Positions 58,966-64,000 of a stretch of 64,000 nucleotides of DNA are shown piece after piece. The stretch's first letter is position 1, and the number at the start of each line of letters is the position of its first letter. The notes under the pieces are model-generated. The model was given only the letters and a program-made list of their open reading frames with translations, was not told the DNA's origin and ran no database searches. This DNA comes from Variovorax beijingensis (lineage in GTDB: Bacteria; Pseudomonadota; Gammaproteobacteria; Burkholderiales; Burkholderiaceae_C). Both the position numbers and the translations under genes were made by a program. The stretch is taken from positions 124,001-188,000 of the forward strand of contig NZ_VIVL01000007.1 in NCBI RefSeq assembly GCF_007828835.1, in the 5' to 3' direction.

Positions 58966-60297
58966 ATGGCTACGTCTCCTTCCGCTCCCCTGCGCGTGCT
59001 GACCGGCATCACGCCGTCGGGCACGCCGCACCTCGGCAACTACGTCGGCTCGATCCGCCATTCAGTGCGCCAGAGCGTCGCGCCGGGCGTCGAGAGCTTC
59101 TTCTTCCTGGCCGACTACCACGCGCTCATCAAGGTGCAGGAGCCGGCGCTGATCCAGCGCTCCACGCTCGAGATCGCCGCGAGCTGGCTGGCCTGCGGGC
59201 TCGACCCGGAACGCGTCACCTTCTACCGCCAGTCGGACATCGTCGAGATTCCCGAGCTGACCTGGTTCCTCACCTGCGTGACCGGCAAGGGCGTGCTCAA
59301 CCGCGCCCATGCCTACAAGGCGCAGCTCGACAAGAACATCGCCAAGGGCGAAGACCCCGACGCCGACGTCACGGCCGGCCTCTTCATGTACCCGGTGCTG
59401 ATGGGCGCCGACATCCTGATGTTCAACGCCCACAAGGTGCCCGTGGGGCGCGACCAGGTGCAGCACATCGAAATGGCGCGCGACATGGCGCAGCGCTTCA
59501 ACCACCAGTACGGCGAGCACTTCACGCTGCCCGAAGCCGAGATCGACAATGCCGTGGCCACCCTGCCCGGCCTCGATGGCCGCAAGATGAGCAAGAGCTA
59601 CGGCAACACCATTGCCATGTTCGCGCCGCGCGCGCAGCTGCAAAAGCAGATCGCCAGCATCGTGACCGACTCGCGCGCGCCCGGCGAACCCAAGGACACC
59701 GAAGGTTCGGCGCTGTTCCAGATCTACCAGGCCTTTGCCAGCGCCGAAGAAACCGAGGCGCTGCGCAAGGCGTACGCCGACGGCATCGGCTGGGGCGATG
59801 CCAAGCAGATGCTGTTCGAGCGCATCGACCTCGAAGTGGCGCCGCTGCGCGAACGCTACGAAGCGCTGATGAACGACCCGGCGGAGATCGAGCGAATCTT
59901 GCTCATCGGCGCCGAAAAGGCCCGCAAGCTCTCGCGCCCTTTCATGGCCGAGCTGCGCCACGCGGTGGGGCTGCGCAACCTTGCGGCAGGCCGCGACAAG
60001 GGCGGTGCACGCAAGGCGGCCAAGGTCGCCAGGCCGAGTTTCAAGCAGTACCGCGAGCGCGACGGCCTGTTCTATTTCAAGCTGCTCGACGCCCACGGCG
60101 CCACCCTGCTGCAGAGCCGCGGATTCGCCTCGCCGCAGGAAGCCGGCCGCGCCATCGCCGCCTTGCAGCAGCAGCGCGGCGCGGCACTGGCCGCGCTCGC
60201 CGAGCAGCTCGAGCCGGCCGGCCCGGAAGAATTGCGCGCCGCGAACGAGGCGCTGGAAGCACTGGCGGAGACAACAACCTCTACCAACGGAAGTTGA
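58966..60297 (+). CDS. trpS: Tryptophanyl-tRNA synthetase with C-terminal extension
   Basis: This 443-residue class I synthetase charges tRNA-Trp. Its HIGH-type motif is PSGTPHLGNY (residues 17-26) and KMSKS is at residues 207-211. The normal bacterial enzyme ends near residue 335-345. Here a further 100 residues follow, containing YRERDGLFYFKLLDAHGATLLQSRGF, recognised by YFKLLDAHG and FASPQEAGRAI, which resembles a DUF1508/YegP-like repeat, then an alanine-rich helix. This extension appears in some Burkholderiales TrpS proteins; its role is unknown to me. Confidence 0.93.
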   Translation: MATSPSAPLRVLTGITPSGTPHLGNYVGSIRHSVRQSVAPGVESFFFLADYHALIKVQEPALIQRSTLEIAASWLACGLDPERVTFYRQSDIVEIPELTWFLTCVTGKGVLNRAHAYKAQLDKNIAKGEDPDADVTAGLFMYPVLMGADILMFNAHKVPVGRDQVQHIEMARDMAQRFNHQYGEHFTLPEAEIDNAVATLPGLDGRKMSKSYGNTIAMFAPRAQLQKQIASIVTDSRAPGEPKDTEGSALFQIYQAFASAEETEALRKAYADGIGWGDAKQMLFERIDLEVAPLRERYEALMNDPAEIERILLIGAEKARKLSRPFMAELRHAVGLRNLAAGRDKGGARKAAKVARPSFKQYRERDGLFYFKLLDAHGATLLQSRGFASPQEAGRAIAALQQQRGAALAALAEQLEPAGPEELRAANEALEALAETTTSTNGS

Positions 60298-60370
60298 TCC
60301 GACGATATCCATCGGCCACCCGCCGAGGATTGACGAGAGTTAAGACCGTGCGATCACTAAGGAAGAAAAC

Positions 60371-60973
60371 ATGAGCATTTATGTCATCGACGACCACCCC
60401 CTGATGCGCGACGCGATCGTGATGGTGCTGCGGCGTCTGCGGCCCGCCGAAAACATCGTCGAGCTCGAGCGCCTCGACAAGCTCGCGAGTGCGGTCCAGC
60501 AGCGCGGCGAGCCCACGCTTTTCTGCCTTGACCTGAAGCTGCCCGACACCAATGGCGTCTCGGGCGTGGTCGCTGTCAAGCAGGTCTATCCCAACGTGCC
60601 GATCGCCGTCTATTCGGCGGCACCGGCCGGAGACATGGAAGACGCCTGCATCGAAGCCGGCGCCGACACGTACATCGAGAAGTCGGCCAGCTCGGCCGAA
60701 CTGGCCGCCGCACTGCGCGGCCTGCTGATGGCGGGCTCGGAAGAGGCGGACGAGCCGGCGCTGGCCAGCAACAGCAAGCTGTCGAAGCGCCAGACGCAGC
60801 TGATCGCGATGCTCGACAAGGGCATGAGCAACCGCGACATCGCCACCGACCTCGAGATCAGCGAGCACACCGTGAAGGTGCACCTGTGGCGCCTGTTCCG
60901 CCGCCTGGGCGTGAAGAGCCGCACGCAGGCGCTGCACTACGCGCGGACCAATGGGCTGCTTTCCGGAAACTGA
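60371..60973 (+). CDS. NarL/LuxR-type response regulator
   Basis: This 200-residue regulator has a receiver with phosphoacceptor Asp54 (LFCLDLKLP) and an acidic pair in VIDDHPLMRD, then a LuxR-type helix-turn-helix (KLSKRQTQLIAMLDKGMSNRDIATDLEISEHTVKVHL, recognised by SNRDIA and HTVKVHL). It is convergent with the histidine kinase gene at 61147 and separated from it by a repeat and a bidirectional terminator. The pair is plausibly a cognate two-component system, though kinase and regulator are not cotranscribed. Confidence 0.9.
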   Translation: MSIYVIDDHPLMRDAIVMVLRRLRPAENIVELERLDKLASAVQQRGEPTLFCLDLKLPDTNGVSGVVAVKQVYPNVPIAVYSAAPAGDMEDACIEAGADTYIEKSASSAELAAALRGLLMAGSEEADEPALASNSKLSKRQTQLIAMLDKGMSNRDIATDLEISEHTVKVHLWRLFRRLGVKSRTQALHYARTNGLLSGN

Positions 60974-61098
60974 GCTCGCCCCCAGGCTTCGCGCACTTCG
61001 TGTCGCTTCTCCCTCCCCCTACCGGGGGCAACACCAGTGGCCCGGCCAAGCCGGTTCCACGGTGTTTCTGGAAGGGGCATGCGCGGGTTGTTGGCTGC
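60974..61098. repeat. Intergenic GC-rich repeat with two hairpins
   Basis: Directly after the response regulator stop is a stretch with hairpin CCCCCT-ACC-GGGGG near 61014-61028 and a longer stem (CACC...GGCCCGGC-CAA-GCCGGTTCC...GGTG) at 61032-61064. The sequence looks like a dispersed intergenic repeat that I recall from Comamonadaceae genomes; this recollection needs a genome search. It carries no coding signal. Confidence 0.55.
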
Positions 61099-61100
61099 TG

Positions 61101-61126
61101 AAAACCGCGCTCTGGCGCGGTTTTTT
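61101..61126. terminator. Bidirectional rho-independent terminator
   Basis: The stem AAAACCGCGC pairs with GCGCGGTTTT around a TCTG loop, with a T-run after it on the plus strand (61121-61126) and an A-run before it. It therefore terminates both the response regulator transcript and the convergent histidine kinase transcript. Confidence 0.85.
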
Positions 61127-61146
61127 GTTGCTTGGGCGGCCTTGCC

Positions 61147-62562
61147 CTAGCCGCCGGAGGCGCTGACGCGGGCTTGGGCCACGGCTTCGTCGGCGTCGTG
61201 CAGGGCGACGCGGAACACGCTGCCGCTGCCCAGGCGGGAGCGCACGCTGACGGGGTGGCCCAGCACGTGCGAGAGCCGGGCGACGATGGCCAGGCCCAGG
61301 CCGAAGCCGTCGGAGGTGCCGGCATGGTCGGCCACCTTGTAGAACTCCAGGAACACGTCGCGCAGGTGCTCGGGCGCAATGCCGATACCGGTGTCCCACA
61401 CCTCCACACGCAGGCCGTCGCGCGATTGCCGCGAGGCCAGCAGCACGCCGCCGTCGGTGGTGTACTTGATCGCGTTGGCCAGCAGGTTGCCGAGCATGCG
61501 GCGCACCCGGATCGGGTCGGTCAGGAAGCTGCCCTCGGTCACGTGCACGCGGAAATCGAGCCCCCGGCTCTCGGCCACCGGGCGGTATTGCAGTTCGAGG
61601 TCGTGCAGCAGCTCGGCCACGTCCACGCGCTCGATGTGCAGCCGCACCTGGCCCGAATCGATGCGCGCCAGGTCGAACATCGAATCGAACAGCGCGTTCA
61701 CCGCGTGCGTGGCACGAACGATCTTAGGGGCGAGCTCCAGCACCAGTTCGGGTTCGTTGCGCAGCCAGTCGGCATAGAGAGACAACGCCAGCACCGGCTG
61801 GCGCATGTCGTGCGCGGCGCTCGCGAGAAAGCGGTTCTTCATGGCCACGGCCGCCACCGCGGCCTGCCGCTGCTGCGTGAGCGACTTGATCAGGATGTGG
61901 TTGTGGAACAGCAGCTCCAGGCTGTTGCGCGCCGTCTCGTGAATGTGGCGCCCGGCGCGCAGCAGCAAGAACCAGTGCAGGATCGGCAGGATCGGCATCA
62001 GGAAGCCGTACTGGAAATGCGGCTCCACGAGGTTGATGCTCACGAGCCGGATCAGAACAGCCCCCAGCATCGTGGTGAACAGCGTGTTGACGTAGCGCTT
62101 GAGCAGCGGCGGATGCAGCGCCAGCCCGTTGAGCGGAAAGGTGCCGACGCCGGCCACGATGAGCCAGCTCATGAACTGGTTGACCTGCGGCGTGCGCTCG
62201 AAGAACAGCAGGATCGACAGGCCCCAGACGACCGCGCTGGTGCTCCAGATGAAGCCATAGCGTTCGGTGAACTGCTGCTGCGCCGCCGCGCTCCTGCCGG
62301 CGTAGCGCACGGCATAGACCCTGGCGCCCCAGGCACGGCAGGCCGTGGCAATGAGGCCCGCGGCGAGCCAGGTCAGCAGTTCCCACCGCGGCACGTAGCT
62401 CCAGTTCAGGCCGACCATCGCCGGCATGAGCGCCGCCGAGACAATGTACGACCCGCGCGCGGAGCGCATGAGGCTGCGGATCAGCTCGCCGCGCACCCAG
62501 GATTCAGCTTCGTCGGCCGAAGCCGGGACCGGTGTCACGCTCGCGATCGACGGATTGGCCAT
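61147..62562 (-). CDS. Membrane-bound sensor histidine kinase (HisKA)
   Basis: This 471-residue kinase has an N-terminal membrane sensor of about six helices (residues about 38-200) without a recognised periplasmic domain. A HisKA dimerisation domain follows with His251 (MKNRFLASAAHDMRQPVLAL) and a HATPase with NLLANAIKYTTDGGVLL and DTGIGIAPEHLRDVF, DGFGLGLAIVARL. The AHDMRQP H-box is of the hybrid-kinase type, but no receiver is attached. It converges on the NarL-type regulator at 60371. The signal sensed is unknown. Confidence 0.88.
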   Translation of the reverse strand: MANPSIASVTPVPASADEAESWVRGELIRSLMRSARGSYIVSAALMPAMVGLNWSYVPRWELLTWLAAGLIATACRAWGARVYAVRYAGRSAAAQQQFTERYGFIWSTSAVVWGLSILLFFERTPQVNQFMSWLIVAGVGTFPLNGLALHPPLLKRYVNTLFTTMLGAVLIRLVSINLVEPHFQYGFLMPILPILHWFLLLRAGRHIHETARNSLELLFHNHILIKSLTQQRQAAVAAVAMKNRFLASAAHDMRQPVLALSLYADWLRNEPELVLELAPKIVRATHAVNALFDSMFDLARIDSGQVRLHIERVDVAELLHDLELQYRPVAESRGLDFRVHVTEGSFLTDPIRVRRMLGNLLANAIKYTTDGGVLLASRQSRDGLRVEVWDTGIGIAPEHLRDVFLEFYKVADHAGTSDGFGLGLAIVARLSHVLGHPVSVRSRLGSGSVFRVALHDADEAVAQARVSASGG

Positions 62563-62765
62563 GTGGCGCGGAGCCTCTTGTTCATTCGACTACAAGGAAA
62601 AATCCCGGCATGCGGGAGCCTGGGGTGGTGGCGATCTTAACGGGCCGATACAGCTGCTTCGAAGCTTGACTGGGCGCCATGCGCAACGGCCGCGAAAAAC
62701 GCGAAAGCCATGCGAACGAAAGGCTCCGGTTTCGCCGGCGCGGATGACCGGGCCGTGGAACGGGC

Positions 62766-62791
62766 AAAAAAAATAGCCCCTTTGCGGGGCC
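62766..62791 (-). terminator. Rho-independent terminator after tRNA-Ser
   Basis: On the minus strand GGCCCCGCAAAGGGGCTA is followed by a run of eight T (complement of 62766-62773). It lies just past the 3' end of the serine tRNA and would end its transcript. Confidence 0.8.
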
Positions 62792-62796
62792 ATTCT

Positions 62797-62886
62797 TGGA
62801 GGAGAGGGAGGGATTCGAACCCTCGGTACTATCGCTAGTACGCCTGATTTCGAGTCAGGTACATTCGACCACTCTGCCACCTCTCC
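62797..62886 (-). tRNA. tRNA-Ser (anticodon CGA)
   Basis: The 90-nt minus-strand gene folds with acceptor GGAGAGG/CCTCTCC, anticodon stem CCTGA/TCAGG around CTCGAAA (anticodon CGA), a long variable arm GTACT...AGTAC typical of serine tRNA, T-arm GAGGG-TTCGAAT-CCCTC, and an encoded CCA. The discriminator base reads U rather than the usual G73 of serine tRNAs. It lies just downstream of serS, the gene for its charging enzyme. Confidence 0.93.
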
Positions 62887-62944
62887 GGTGCTGTCGAGCC
62901 TGCGATTATAGCAGACCTAAACCGGGTTTTTGAAGCCCGCCCGT

Positions 62945-64000
<1,056 letters not shown>

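Overview
This window is a GC-rich, densely coded stretch of a beta-proteobacterial chromosome. Gene content and style point to Comamonadaceae, most like Variovorax: Bug/TTT-type binding proteins, a UrtABCDE urea transporter, many LysR/AraC/Lrp regulators facing their targets, and Comamonadaceae-like intergenic palindromes. The genus is inferred from familiarity, not from a marker gene. I see no phage, integrase, transposase, CRISPR array or rRNA. Both edges cut a gene: an ABC permease on the left, whose 5' end is missing, and serS on the right, whose 5' end is also missing.

Layout. 0-9.1 kb: parts of an ABC uptake system of the TauT/ThiXY type, two CMP/guanine-deaminase-like enzymes, a lone Rieske oxygenase with a mirror-image divergent promoter, and an orphan ureD. 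Between these lie a SUKH-3 immunity-like gene, an LpxO-like hydroxylase, an OsmC protein and an Lrp-dadA pair for D-amino acid catabolism. 9.1-14.7 kb: a LysR-controlled sulfur operon (cysteine-dioxygenase-like cupin, four-domain rhodanese, Bug binding protein, cystathionine beta-lyase-like enzyme). 14.7-25.5 kb: envelope and housekeeping genes, including a TonB-dependent siderophore receptor, CstA-YbdD, an NlpC/P60 lipoprotein, and a PrsW and extensin-like cluster. 25.6-26.5 kb: an AT-richer island holding a type VI amidase effector (Tae4) and a translationally coupled four-helix membrane protein that may be its immunity partner. 26.8-33.6 kb: a secreted serine hydrolase, a DUF938 methyltransferase, a NarL-type two-component pair, a DedA-rhodanese fusion and an aldo/keto reductase.

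33.7-41.8 kb: a SorC regulator divergent from an operon for glycerol-1-phosphate dehydrogenase, a UgpBAE-type importer (no ATPase gene), a glycerophosphodiesterase and a PhoD phosphatase. This is a coherent glycerophosphodiester uptake system with an unusual, archaeal-type dehydrogenase. 41.8-51.4 kb: two MFS exporters around the urtABCDE urea importer, whose intergenic junctions carry three different repeat or palindrome elements; no urease structural genes are in the window. 51.5-58.2 kb: an AraC regulator, a PHB-depolymerase-like esterase, PPK2, a CorA/ZntB-type transporter, a PHP phosphoesterase, a DMT exporter and a YciO/YrdC protein. 58.3-64 kb: an M50 protease, trpS with an extra C-terminal domain, a convergent response regulator/histidine kinase pair around a bidirectional terminator, tRNA-Ser(CGA) and serS.

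Most promising for new biology: the Tae4 plus membrane-protein module, the glycerol-1-phosphate dehydrogenase/Ugp locus, the sulfur operon whose rhodanese keeps only one of four catalytic cysteines, and the mirrored promoter pair at 6.5 kb.
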